Made by a program: the position numbers and the translations under genes. Source: Cerrena zonata (taxonomy: Eukaryota; Basidiomycota; Agaricomycetes; Polyporales; Cerrenaceae). From it: a stretch of DNA of 64,000 bases. Under the pieces are notes generated by a model that was not told the DNA's origin, searched no databases, and saw only the letters and a program-made list of their open reading frames with translations. Below are positions 1 to 11,470 of this stretch, one piece after another. The first letter of the stretch is position 1. Each line of letters begins with the position of its first letter. The stretch spans positions 372,001-436,000 of the forward strand of contig JASBNA010000002.1 in the NCBI GenBank assembly GCA_038087015.1, in the 5' to 3' direction.

Positions 1-854
1 CATTCCATTGGGGATACTGACTGGGCCCAGAGACGGTCCAAAACTTGTCGAAGCATAGTTGTGCTCTTGCGTATGGTAATCTAGAGGTTCATAATATCCA
101 GCTGACCGACCACCACTCCATAATTGAGACGGATCAATCCCAGGCAACGAAGGTATCCAAGCCGAAGGATTAACATGGTCCAGAGGTGCAGGGTGTTGGG
201 TACTAGGCCCCACAGTAGAGTTTAATGTCTGTTGACCGCTTTGCGAATTATTCGCAGCTTTCCTCCGTTGTAGCAGCCTCCACCTAAACACAACACCGTT
301 CAGAAATTGCAAAAAAAAAAAGACGGGGGAAGCTCTAAATGAATACCTATTGCGGCAAGCAAGACCACTACGGTTGAGTTCATGACCGACCTGGCCCCAT
401 TTACCTCCAAGTCTAGCATATACCTGGAGCAGCCGATCGTCTTCTTCTGAAGTCCATTCGTCCTTCTTGAGTGTGGGGTCCAAAGCTTCCCGATATCGCT
501 TCGAACATGCATCATCCGTGCGCCCAGAGATTCCGCGAGCAATTACAGACCACTTTGTCCCATGCAATGCATAGAGACTCAAGAGTAATTTATCCTCTTC
601 AGGGGTCCAGGCAGTTTTCTTGACTGAAGGGGATAGCGAATGTAACCACCGCTAGCAATTAGGGGGGTTCAAGCATACCGGTGCGGATGCACTTTGTTTC
701 AGGAGCCTACCTTTCTACATGCTTTGTTGGTTCTTCCCGAAATAGAGAGTGCAACGGTCTTCCAGTTGTCAACTTCGCCGTGAACGGCAACAGCTTGAAT
801 TAATAGTTCATCTTCTTCCTTCGTCCATGGTTTGCCAACCCTATCTTGGCTCAT
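1..854 (-). CDS. Three-repeat Myb/SANT DNA-binding protein (3' end cut by window edge)
   Basis: Predicted nuclear transcription factor. The start codon is at 852-854 and reading runs leftwards. Two introns, 652-710 and 284-346, have GT..AG ends and keep the frame. Three successive Myb/SANT repeats are visible: the first with KPWTKEEDELL, the second with TAWTPEEDKLL and SGRTDDAC, the third with DEWTSEEDDRLLQVYARLGG and ending CRNRWRLLQRRK, the typical end of a fungal Myb repeat. After the repeats comes a Gln/Ser/Pro/Gly-rich tail with no recognised domain, still open at base 1, so the C-terminus is missing. It diverges from PRP17 across a 208 bp shared promoter. The family (Bas1-like or 3R-Myb) is clear from the repeats; the target genes are unknown. 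Confidence 0.82.
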
Positions 855-1062
855 TGGCTGCCTGCTGAGGGGTTACGCCTTCCGTGTATGCTATAGATTA
901 GCCAGGAATATAGTGTGAATAATAAGAATAAGCAATCATGAGTAGTAGGTGTGTTCGGAAAGCGCAAGAGTGATCGAAACACTGCAGTCAACTGTGGAGA
1001 AACCGACTATTACCGAATTGGTGCTGTTACGTAATGAGTGATCTACTTGTCCGTCTACCACC

Positions 1063-3302
1063 ATGTCTCTCGTAGCAGGCTACTCTTCAGATGAAGACTC
1101 TGGACCTGTAACTATTACCGAGGATGCTTTTGGACTTTCAAATTTGCCTGTGGCGAAAAAGCCACGAACAGACGAGTCTGTGTCGCGAGTGACACTACAG
1201 GCAGCTCCCCATGTGCTTGCCGAAGTGCGTATTCAACTTACAACTTTACAACACAACGTGTTTTTAGATATTAATGGATCGAATGGAAATTGTAGGACCC
1301 TCTACACCAAACGTCATTGGTGACTAGACCAACTGATACACAGATGAATGTGAATATCCCTTATGCCGAGATGACTCTGCCTTTACAAGGCCCAGAGAAT
1401 CCATTTGGCGATCGAGGTCGTTTCCTGAACCAAAACGCGTTGGCTGGACATGTGGAAGAACAAGAGATGACCGAACATGCTTTCAGACAACAACACCTAA
1501 CCCATGCTATCCTAGGCTATTCCGCTAATCCCTCCATCGACTCAAACGCACCTGCTATTCTCGGGTCTCTCGAGAAGGCACAAGCAAACAAGTTTGCGAC
1601 TCTAGATTCTGTGCGAGCACCTAAATCCCAAAAGAAAGATCTCAAGCGGAAACGGAAACCACAAGGAAACCTCGAGATCGTAGACGGAGAAGGAGCGTAT
1701 GAAGGTCCATGGGCGTCATGGAAAGGCGAAGAACCTAAAAATCCCTTCGAAGGGGCGGGAGAAGAGGAAGAGGAAGAGGAGGCGGAAGAGTCTGAGCCTG
1801 AAGAACAAGTCCAGACGAGGAAGGCCAAACCCAAACGAGGTGCACCTGGTCTGGAATCCTCGGTCTTCCATGGCAAGTCTCTGGTGGACTATCAGGGGCG
1901 AACGTACATGTACCCACCGTTCTCGGAGGCACCGCAATTACAGCAAGAGGCTGGGTCACAAGAGTGCTTCATCCCGAAACATTGTATCCATACCTGGACC
2001 GGCCATACACAGGGTGTATCGGTCATTCGACTGTTCCCCAATACTGGTCACTTGATGCTTAGTGGATCTATGGATACGAAGATTAAGGTTTGTGGATTTC
2101 GGCTCCGCTGTTGGCCGTCCTGTTGTACTGATGCATGGTCGGGGTTTGATAGCTTTGGGATGTGTATACGCATGGTAATTGTCTACGAACCTTCCATGGT
2201 CACATGAAACATGTCAAGGACTTGACCTTCTCCAATGACGGGAGAAGATTCCTTTCGTGTAGCTATGACCGACAGATCAAGCTCTGGGACACGGAAACTG
2301 GACAGTGTATCAAACGTTTCAGTAACGGCAAGATTCCGTATGTTGTAAAGTTCCACCCGGACGAAGACAAGCAGAACATCTTCCTCGCTGGTATGTCGGA
2401 CAAGAAGATCATCCAGGTAAGTTCATAGAGTTTATACTTTTACACTCCTGTCCATCATCGGCCCGTGATACGAAAATGACAGCCGAAGCTGATTCTTACC
2501 CCCGTTTTTCTCCTCTCTCTCTCAATTCAAAACTCTAGTATGATATCAATTCTGGAGAGATAACGCAAGAATACGACCAACATTTGGGACCTGTCAACAC
2601 CATCACCTTTGTCGACGAGAATCGCCGATTCGTGACCACCTCCGATGACAAGACGATTCGAGCATGGGATTTCGATATCCCCGTCGTCATCAAGTACATC
2701 GCAGAGCCTCACATGCATTCCATGCCAGCGGTCACGCTGCATCCATCCAGTGCGCATGTTCCTGACACCCCAAAAATAATAACGTTTTGCTGACATGGGA
2801 TTAATTTTTTTGGGGTTCACCAGAGAAATACTTCGCCGCTCAGTCACTTGACAATCAAATCTTGGTTTACAGCACCGATAACTTCCGTCAAGCGAGGAAC
2901 AAGCGGTTCGCAGGACACTCCGTCGCCGGATATGCCTGTCAGGTAGGGTTCTCGCCGGATGGCAAATGGATAAGCAGCGGAGATGGTGAAGGCAACGTTG
3001 TGTACTGGGAGTGGAAGACTGGACGAATAAAGTCACGCCTTAAGGCACATTCCAAGGTTGTGATAGCCCATGAGTGGTTGCCTCATGATACGGTACGTCG
3101 GTTAATTGGGTGCTAAATTGCTTGAGCATGGCAACCTTGAGGTTGTTACTGATTTCAAACGTTGTGCGTCCGGTTTACAGTCTAAAGTTATCACTGCGTC
3201 CTGGGATGGACTGATCAAGCTCTGGGTACGTCGACTTGTCGATCTTCTTGGCATTCAAAGTGCCCTAGGCTAAACCGTTTTGTCTCTTCCTTTCAGGATT
3301 AA
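1063..3302 (+). CDS. PRP17: Pre-mRNA splicing factor PRP17/CDC40, WD40 protein
   Basis: Spliceosomal WD40 protein needed for the second catalytic step of splicing. Seven exons (1063-1224, 1296-2087, 2153-2416, 2539-2749, 2824-3092, 3181-3225, 3297-3302) sum to 1749 nt, a 582-residue protein, close to the roughly 580 residues of animal CDC40. The N-terminal third is low-complexity with the conserved [13 protein letters not shown] stretch and an acidic Glu tract. The C-terminal half holds WD repeats such as [30 protein letters not shown] and [14 protein letters not shown]. The last exon is only six bases (Asp plus stop) and completes the terminal WD, as in other family members. It starts 208 bp from the divergent Myb gene. 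Identification is firm. Confidence 0.95.
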
Positions 3303-5081
3303 AATCTTCTTTTGTATGTGGACCCCGATGCTGTGTATCATAATCACACCAATGGCGTTGTTGGTGACATCATATTATCATTGCTTTTTTGTCGATCATG
3401 TCACCCGCTCCGCCTTCACATACTTACGATATTCTGAGCGTGATTTCTTCACTTCAATGTGCCTTCTCTGTAGAATGGCTTCCGAAGATTGCTATTTTGG
3501 TTGCTCTGCTAAATTGAGGGGCGAATCATCGTGGCGTGTCGAGATAACAAGGCTGCTGTCAGGACATCTCCCTGTCGTTTTTTCAATTGTGTTGGTAATT
3601 GTGAGGATTCGCATGAGATGTCACCTCATGTCCACTTTAATGGCCGTGCGCTTGTCATGCGAACGTTCTACAGACGACATAGTATTGCCCTGCCCGGAAA
3701 CAGATGTCTCACAGTTGGTCATATGTTGGGGTTGCAGAGAAGAAGAACCTGATGGGTTTCGTACAGGTGTACAGGGACCGTTTTACCAATCGTTTTACAG
3801 CCGTTCAAGCCTTTCACGATCTGTAGCAACAAAGAACAGAAGAAAGGAGCAGAAGGGCCCTGTCATCTGGCAGATGTGCCCCTCTTGGATCAAGTTGGGC
3901 AGTGGGCGTTGATAACGATTGAGAGCCGCCTTCCGGTATCTGGCAAAATTGTAAACTCAAAAGGAGAATGTCGCGATGTCGATCTGAATGGGGGAAGGTT
4001 AACGTAACCTTCCTTGACTTGTTCTATCTGATTACAAGAAGATAAAAAAAATTGCATAGAGCGGTGTACGTCGGGGATCTCCTGTCGAGAGGATTTGTAT
4101 TTGGGACCGGAAAGCTCTGAGATTACATACGAGAGGGAAGGATGAAATGCGAGTGGAGCTTGCTCGAGAGTACCGGATGTTTCGAATCATATGCATCAAC
4201 AAAGGGTTGGGAAGCTGTTTGGATTCTTGTGTGGACACGCGCTGGAGGGGAGAGATGACCGGTTGTGTCAGGTGCTGCGGACAATTGCAGGAGTGGAAGG
4301 TTATAGGATCCGGGTCGACGGTCTGTTCTTGATTCTATCTTGGGGGATGCCGATGAATGGTCGAGAGCGGCATACCGACAATGTATAGATGCAAGCCAGA
4401 GGGATGGATCGACCGGAAGGGGAATGTGCTTCACATCGACGAATGGGTGATCCGTGCACAGGGTGGTGTCATGTCGGTGCTTGGATGCATCTTCTCCTTG
4501 AGTTCAGGGGAGCGGCGGAGGATGTGGCGCGCCTGACTGGTGACGACTTGGGCGAGTCGGCAAGACAAGCGGGGATGGAGATATGAAGGGGGAGCGAGGT
4601 CTGGCCCGAGGTACGCTGGCGGAGAGAAGCGAGCGGGACATCTTTTCGGATTGAATGGGCAATAATGGGGCGTCTCGATCTGGAGGGCGTGTGGAGAAAG
4701 TTTGTTTACTGTCAGCAAGGATGTGCCCAAGCTGGCGGGCCCCTTCCCTCGGTCTTTTCTCAGATGAGGGCGAGTATGAGAAGGGACGAGGACAAAATAG
4801 AATGCTAAACGCTGCCTTGGGGTATTTCCGCAGCAGGAAATGGCGGCGGGGGGTGTAGTCGCTGGGCCCAAGCTGGGAGGCAGGCAGAGCGAGAGGGACG
4901 CTGAGGCAGCGGTGGAAAGAGTTTGTGGGTGTTCCTGGTACCTGTGCACGGGGCCTGGATTAGCCACTTTGGTAGTTATCTCGCCCGCAAAGAGGAGATC
5001 GAGTTCTCACCGTTCCGTCATTTCTCCCGTCTCTGTTCCTGTCCCACCGGCCTACCATCCTCTCCCACCCTCGTCCACCAC
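3303..5081. other. Intergenic, no supported gene
   Basis: About 1.8 kb between the PRP17 stop and the TATA box of the small-peptide gene. Open frames exist on both strands, the longest about 210 codons just after PRP17 and 178 codons on the minus strand near 4431-4967. Neither starts with a convincing ATG context, has splice-consistent extension, or shows recognisable domains. The part from about 4400 to 5000 is purine-rich on the plus strand. It probably holds the PRP17 3' UTR and an extended promoter of the peptide gene. Confidence 0.5.
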
Positions 5082-5088
5082 TATATAA
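5082..5088 (+). promoter_or_regulatory. TATA box of the small secreted-peptide gene
   Basis: TATATAA lies 71 bp upstream of the ATG at 5159 and is followed by a long pyrimidine-rich leader (CCCCCTCTCACC...). This arrangement is typical of strongly expressed fungal genes and supports the short three-exon gene downstream. Confidence 0.6.
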
Positions 5089-5158
5089 CCCCCTCTCACC
5101 CCCGCCCCATTCCCTTCTCTCCACTAGTGCCCGCACAGAAGCTATCATCCATCCCATC

Positions 5159-5405
5159 ATGAAGTTCTTCCTCGCTATCTCCTCTCTCTTGCTCCTTGCC
5201 GGTCTCTCAGTCGCCTCCCCCGTAAGCTTCCCACCCACCTCCCTCCCCCGCCCACTCACTGACCACCTCATAGGTACCAAATCCCGAGCCTGAAGCAATC
5301 CCCTCGGTCGAGGGTGTGAGTACCCACGCACACTCCAACATTCCCTCGCTCATTAATTATTTTCAATTTCAATAGCGGGCTGGTATTGAGAAGGCCGCTT
5401 GGTAA
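5159..5405 (+). CDS. Small secreted peptide precursor, about 44 residues, C-terminal Trp
   Basis: Three short exons (5159-5221, 5274-5315, 5376-5405) joined by two phase-0 introns of 52 and 60 nt with good GT..AG ends. The product starts MKFFLAISSLLLLAGLSVAS, a textbook signal peptide, followed by a Pro/Glu-rich spacer and a final RAGIEKAAW. There is no cysteine, no dibasic Kex2 site and no CaaX box, so it is not a standard basidiomycete lipopeptide pheromone. A strong TATA box and CT-rich leader precede it. Length and architecture recall small secreted signalling peptides: Cryptococcus Qsp1 also ends in Trp, as do ascomycete alpha-type pheromones. That link is only an analogy. The gene could instead be a minor secreted peptide of no signalling role. 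Confidence 0.6.
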
Positions 5406-6774
5406 ACCTCGAGGACGATAAACGCCGTGACTACCCACACTATTCTTTTCGCCCACATGGCACGATAGTCACGGCTGAGGTGCCCCCTCTCGTCTTCCGA
5501 ATGGTTACTCCGAGTTTTGTTGTTGTCGTCGATGCCGTGGTTGGTGTGTAAAGTCTAGGGTTGTACAGTACCAGCTGATTTGTGGTGAGTACCGACCATC
5601 TGCGTGCCGTCGGTCCTCGACCAGTGGCTAATCGAAACTTGCTCGCCAGATTTTCTCCACTCGATGCGATTTCCCGGACGCTTTCCTCCCACTCGCTCGC
5701 TCTCGCTGCAGAAGCCATGTACATTCATTCAAGTTATTCTTATCAATTATGGGTTTCTTTTTCTGCAGTCGTCATCTCTCTCTTCCCCCACCCATCTCGG
5801 TCTTCCCACCCCCCTCAAGTCTCGTTTGCCGTCCGTCTCATTGTGTCATATCACTTGCTCTGGTTGTAGGAACAGTTGAAAAGCTTAGGATTGAGGGTTA
5901 ATGTTGGTGCAAAAAACTGTACTCTATATTGCAGATTGAGCCATATCTCACATGGCGTTAATGTGTAAGCAAGTGCATAGACTTTTTCAGAACATGTCTT
6001 GAGGTGTTGCTTGTTGCTCTCCATCTTCCCGAGTAAGGCTGGTCTCATACACTTGGACCCACTAGTAAGTGTAAGCAGTACCATTGCTTGATCATTACAC
6101 TCGATCGTCAGGGTCTCGATGTACGCACATGCGCCACCTGGTCGGCCTCATGGCGCGCTATGACCTAACCCCGTAGTCGAAGTGTAAAGTGTAAAAGGTA
6201 ATGCTCCATGGCTGTCGGTGGGGTGCGAACAACTCGAACGTGAGTTTTCGTCGTTATACCCGAGAGCCTATACCCTTGGCAATTGCGCAGATGGCATGGG
6301 AGTACTCAGTCGTTGACGTTGTTCAACACTTGGGAATTTCCTTATCAGCTACGGGAATAAAGGTGTCCGTTCGGGACCGCCAAGTAGCTGGAAATCTCAC
6401 AGGAATGCTCTCGAAAGCTGGGAGTCGCACATCAATCAAGACCGTGTCAATGATGTCTCCTCTGCATGCTGCTGTGAGCGAACTCAATGTCAAGTCGCTC
6501 ATGCTACCTATCACTTGATCAAGCCCATACTGAGCGTGCTCGGCGATACATTACTTTGCATCATTGTGTTTGAATGTGATGAACATACTCAGGCTGATGG
6601 GTTATAATTAGTCGATGTGTCGACTCTTGGAATTCCTTATCTTTTCCATGTACGTTACCACTCCGCCTCTCAAAAAGCCATAGAAAATGCTGGAAAGATC
6701 GCTAATTGTGCCTGTTTATAAGAATAGATCTGCCTCGTATTCTGGACGTATGGTCGCGGTGACAAGGGAATTAC

Positions 6775-6869
6775 ACCCCTTCGATCAGTAAACAGGCATT
6801 CATCTGGTACGCTTACGATTCTACCTGCGACCAGGAAACTCTACCCCTTCGATCAGTAAACAAGCATTC
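6775..6869. repeat. Pair of 27 bp direct repeats, 68 bp period
   Basis: The segment 6775-6801 (beginning ACCCCTTCGATCAGTAAACA) recurs at 6843-6869 with one mismatch. The flanking bases are only partly similar. It looks like a small local duplication in intergenic DNA; function unknown. Confidence 0.7.
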
Positions 6870-7173
6870 CTCCAATGTCTCAGAACACTCGTACCTGCTT
6901 ATGCACGGTTACAAGCACTGAGACGAACACTACTCTAATAAATCTAGATCACCCTCCCAGACTCCAGTGAACTCATCAATAAAACCACGCAGGAACCCGC
7001 TACAGCCATCATCAAAACCAATCTGTGGTTCAACAAAGGTGGCTTAGTGAATCTGTACCTGTATGTATGAAGCCATCCGTTTCTGATTTCTTGACCATGT
7101 ATCATTATATTCTTATTCTTATTCTTGATCGAATGCTTAGTGAAGTGGTTGTGATTTCAGGAGGAAATTGGGC

Positions 7174-7395
7174 GCATTCTGATTGGCTGGTCATGGTCCT
7201 ACTCTTGTCCTGCTTCATTACTGGCCTGTGGATTCACGGACGACAATAACACATGTGTTTCCACGAATCGAATGCCCAGCTCAAATAATCACAAAACTAG
7301 GCGTATTCCTATTGGCCGGCTCTAGTCCTCCTCAACCACTGGCCTCTGGCTTTACGGACAACGATAACACGTGTGTTTGTGTTTCCACTTAACTG
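7174..7395. repeat. Imperfect direct duplication of about 90 bp
   Basis: The stretch near 7174-7265 is echoed near 7307-7395. Shared landmarks in the same order are ATTGGC(T/C)GG, ACTGGCCT(G/C)TGG, ACGGAC(G/A)AC and AATAACAC/GATAACAC followed by (A/G)TGTGTTT. Spacing differs by a few indels, so it is an old tandem duplication. Confidence 0.5.
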
Positions 7396-7955
7396 GGCTG
7401 AAAGAGCATCTCAGTACCGTTATCTCGGAGGATTCCTGGACCAATAAGCCCTTGGGTATGAAAATGTAAATGTAGGTAATATCCGATCCTCTTTGTATCG
7501 GATTCATAATCATATATACAGGTAAGTAAGCATGAGTCTTGGAGACAAATAGGTTTATTGAATTTCGGAGATAACATGGGAGTGGGTATAGAAATTGTGA
7601 TAAACAGGACGAGTGTTTGAAATGATGATTAAGGAGGTCGGGGCGAGGGAATTTAATGAGTGGTGGGTAAGGTGAGCGATTTGGAATGGTCTTTTTGGCT
7701 TTCAATTAGCGGAGATGAAGATGTGTAGGCAATGAATGAGCCTTCCGAGTCCGAGGATGTTGGACAATACAAGTACTTTGTCGTCAAGATGAATAGCTTA
7801 TAATTGTATAATTATATTAGTACAAACAGATAGCTGTGATCGAACACATTACACCAACTCGATCGTAGAGCCGCATTTTGTACAAGAAAATCTAAATGAC
7901 AATTAATGCAACAACATTCTGACAAACCACTAGCATCCGACTCGGATTCTACTAA

Positions 7956-10058
7956 TCACTCATACCCCTCATCCCTGACAACTCCATCATCTCCGAGAAC
8001 GATCTTCAACCCATCAAACGCAGGCCTCATCCAGATCTTCTTCCCATCTCCCTTCCTCTCCTTCACGATCTTCAATCCTTTTTCCACATTCTTCGTGACC
8101 TCTTGAGTCTTCCTCCACGCCTTCAACGCTTTCTCAGGTTCGTCTAGAGCGACAGCTTCCGTGAGGGCGAGATATTCGTCATGCGCGACTTCATGTCCAA
8201 AGCCCGTGAGGTAAGTCTTTTGAGCATCGAACCGTCTCGCGAACGAAATAGAATCCCCAAGTCCAAGATGGGAAGTATGGGTATGAAGACAAAGACAATC
8301 GAGGATGAGAACCGGGGGACCGCGATGAGGTACGACCTGAGTATGGGAAACACCATTAATCCCATTGACCCCATTAACTCCATTTTGACCATGAACGCCA
8401 TTAGTGAGGTGAAGACCATTTGTATCATTAATCGAGACTTTGGTTCCATTCGATGTGGGAGTAGACGTAGGCAATAAATAGTCCCAGACGTCTTCAGGTA
8501 TAAATGATACGTCCGAAATATACAGTACGCTTTCTTGGACCATGAATCCGAAACATAGATAAGGCTGGATGGGTTTAGCGATGTCCGAGGAGTAGATGTG
8601 GTGGATTGAGGGGGATGATTACAGTTGGAGTGATCGTGAGTGGTGAGAGGTTGTGATGAAGGTGCAGGTGTGGTGAGTGATGTAGGATGTTGGATAGGCG
8701 ATCCAGGTGGATTAGGCGTAGACGATGTAGTAGATGTGGGAGAACCGCCCATCGGTGGACTCGGCATGAATTCGTATCCTACAGGTGGGGCGGTAGAGAA
8801 TACTCGACCATGATGTACTGTCAAAAAAAAGCAACAATTCAAATGAGCGGGTGATATTCCAAAAAGATCCAAAAATCACAATTTAATACCAAGTATTTGG
8901 TATTTGCATTGGAATTTTTATATATGAACGTGTTTTTGTGTTTACTCACCTGAGAACGGCTTTATCCGTACGCCGGTATTTTCAATCTCAAATGGAACTC
9001 TGTCTTCGATGATATGCCATTTGAATTCAGGGACCTGTCAACGTGAGTTTGAAAGCAGGGGTCAGCATGGAAGGTCATGAGGCCAAAAGATATCTCCTCC
9101 TTTCACCCTCAATCACGCGAGAACCATGATCGGAGAAAACGGACGAGAGAGAAGAGGGTCCACTCACATCGCCTCCGCCAGAAGCGTACTCCTTGGAAAC
9201 TAGATATGGAAACGCTCGTTGGACTTCCTTGTAAGTCGCCTCGGAGCAGTAGAGGTCTACATAAGGTTGTATAGCGCCGCGCAGTGTCCAGCCTTGATAT
9301 TTTAAAATAAATGGATGATATAGAAGAAAAACAAATAAGATAAAACGTGATGCCGTCAGTGATTTCTTAGGGATTGGGGTGAGTATAACGACATACCGCG
9401 GAGGTCATCAAGGCCATTCATAGCTACACAGGGGTAAGATAGCCCGCGTCAGCGTCAGAAATAGCAAAAAATAGCACCGAGGGGTGAGATTGGTGCTTAC
9501 CATCAGCATGCGCATGAGTAATGAGGACAGCATCGATCCGACGCAAACCATGTTTGGGGAACCATTCCAGAGCAGCAGCTTGGAAGCTTTTGCCAACATC
9601 TATAACGACGGTTCTGCGAATACGAGTGATGTGTCAGAATCGAGAATCAACAGGGGGGATCCATGCGAATCAATGAAGAGGAAAGCCGTAAGCGAAAGAG
9701 CGCTCCTCGATCATCGAGGGGCGCAAGCGAAAAGGCACTCACATCTTGTTACCGTCGTTTCCACGCACTCTCATCGCCACCGACGTATTCCGCTATACCA
9801 TTGATCAGAAACGAGATGAAGAACGATGGAGGAATGAAAGATGGAGTTAATAGAAAAAGGTACGGAAGCACGTACTCGGATGTTCTTCTTGCCTTCGGGT
9901 TGTAAAGTCGATAAACATGTGCGACACTGTTCATCTTCTGGAGGAGCAGTCAAGCAATGGACATTTGGTAACCCCGAGGAAGTGCCGGTTCCCAGAAAGA
10001 TGACTTCGACCGAGTCGTCATTGGGGAAAGAGATGTGATCATGAGTTGCTACTGGCAT
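7956..10058 (-). CDS. Metallo-beta-lactamase-fold hydrolase (SPCC777.06c-like)
   Basis: Predicted metal-dependent hydrolase of the MBL superfamily, similar to the fungal SPCC777.06c group; substrate unknown. Reading from 10058, exons 9876-10058, 9743-9792, 9613-9501, 9423-9397, 9291-9168 and 9034-8950 join cleanly. Near the N-terminus is VEVIFLGTGTSSGLPNVHC, and the metal site is THAHADAMNGLDDLRG (HxHxD type), spliced across two introns. The last part contains the conserved PYLCFGF, VLYISDVSFIPE and LILDCL blocks; ISDVS supplies the later metal Asp of the fold. One junction between about 8817 and 8565 is unresolved: a Ser/Thr/Pro-rich stretch is either a coding insert or intron, and the best phase-0 fit removes about 240 nt. 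A second low-complexity insert, HGQNGVNGVNGINGV, lies inside the domain. Intact stop at 7956. Confidence 0.85.
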
Positions 10059-11470
10059 GGTGAACTTGGTGAAGGCGAGAGGTGGTTGGATGGTGGTAGA
10101 GGAAAAGAGAAGGATAAGAAGTGTGCGTCAATCTGACGATGGCTTCAGGAGCTGAACAGTCCTAGAAGTGGGGATAAGAGTAGATCGGAGGGATGTCAGG
10201 CTAAGGACAAGATGATATACATGTCGGACTCCGGGGTTTCACTAACACAGAGAGGGAAGACGGGATCTGATAGGGCTCGGATACGGCAGCACGTGTATTC
10301 ATAAGTCACTAAGGCGATACGCCGTAGACGAAACTATGGCGTGAACATTCCTTCGTGGCGATTATGGAGCAACCAGCTGCACTAAAACCAAGTTGTTAGT
10401 TGAGGCAGAAATACACACCATACACTATATTTATTCTACTACACTACTACCAACTACGTATTTTCCATGCTTCCGATCGACACGCCTTCGAAATGGAACC
10501 TCCTGCCCAATATAAATTCACATCCACTCTTCACACCCTCGCGGTCCGCCTCGGCCCGTCTCGAAGGCACCGATCGCCTAGCACACCCGGTAACTCAGTG
10601 CGCTCTCCTGCAGGGACGTAAAATACATCCTTGGTCGCCGTCAACCCCTCCCGCTCTTATATACATAGCGAGAGCATATTTGAGATCAGGTCAAATATTC
10701 CAATCTGGGCCATCGGTCATGGCATCTCTCATGGGAACATACCCTTGTCATCTACGGACATCTCCCCGTCCAAGTAGGCACTTTCACGACGGTGGCAATC
10801 CGGCTTCGACGGAACCGAAACCATCCCTGTAGATGGGATCACACACCAAAAGATAGCATGTCCGTCAAGGAGTTACGAGACGGCGTTATCGTAGGTTCAG
10901 TCCTACACATCCGAGTCTTTGACGCTAGAATTCTACTTGCGATTGGTGGATAGTCACAGGGGTGTGTCGTCAGTGGCGGTTATCCGATGCCATGCTGTAA
11001 AACACTTGGACATATAAAGACCAGCTGAACATGCGCCACCTGTTATAAGTCCTACTGCACCCTTGCTATAGATTGTTTCAGCGGCATTTTCACTCACATG
11101 TACAAAAAGTAAGCACCCCAAACACTAACAAGACTCTTACGCTCGTCTTGTGCTAGACGCGATTTTATAATCCCAAGACAGGGTCACAACAAGTCACACG
11201 TACAATGTTTTTGGTGAGCAGCCTCTATGGGATTTTATCGTGAAATAGCGAGGGGGAGAGATAGCAAGAAACATGACAGGGGAGGAGCAGGAGGGGAGTT
11301 GACTAGCTACAATACATGCGCAGATCCGAAAAGACACTTCAACAAGTTCAGGTATATGTCTCACGAATACACCATCCTGTGGCTACAAAGTACAAAAAAG
11401 TGTTTAAAAGGAGAAAACCAGTTCCACAAAAGTGCTAAGAAAGAAAAGATAGAGGAAGCGAGATTTTCAT
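10059..11470. other. Intergenic, nothing recognised
   Basis: 1.4 kb between two minus-strand genes: the promoter of the hydrolase gene and the 3' region of the membrane-protein gene. Plus-strand frames of 73-121 codons near 10400-10832 have no recognisable domain or splice support. No RNA gene or repeat seen. Confidence 0.5.

Larger units (their letters stand above)
5406..7955. other. Intergenic, no supported gene; two imperfect direct-repeat pairs
   Basis: About 2.55 kb between the peptide gene and the end of the metallo-beta-lactamase-fold gene. No frame longer than about 117 codons and none with recognisable content or matching splice sites. The stretch holds two pairs of short direct repeats, listed separately. 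The downstream part is AT-rich. I see no transposase remnant, tRNA or rRNA. Confidence 0.5.

Noticed and set aside
3280..3912. 210-codon plus-strand frame after PRP17
   Set aside because: It begins in the last PRP17 intron, lacks an ATG start in context and has no recognisable domain; most likely 3' UTR and intergenic DNA.
4431..4967. 178-codon minus-strand frame upstream of the peptide gene
   Set aside because: Low-complexity Pro/Ser/His composition from purine-rich plus-strand sequence; no domain or splice support.
5159..5405. Basidiomycete lipopeptide mating pheromone
   Set aside because: The precursor has a signal peptide and no C-terminal CaaX cysteine, so it does not fit the farnesylated pheromone class.
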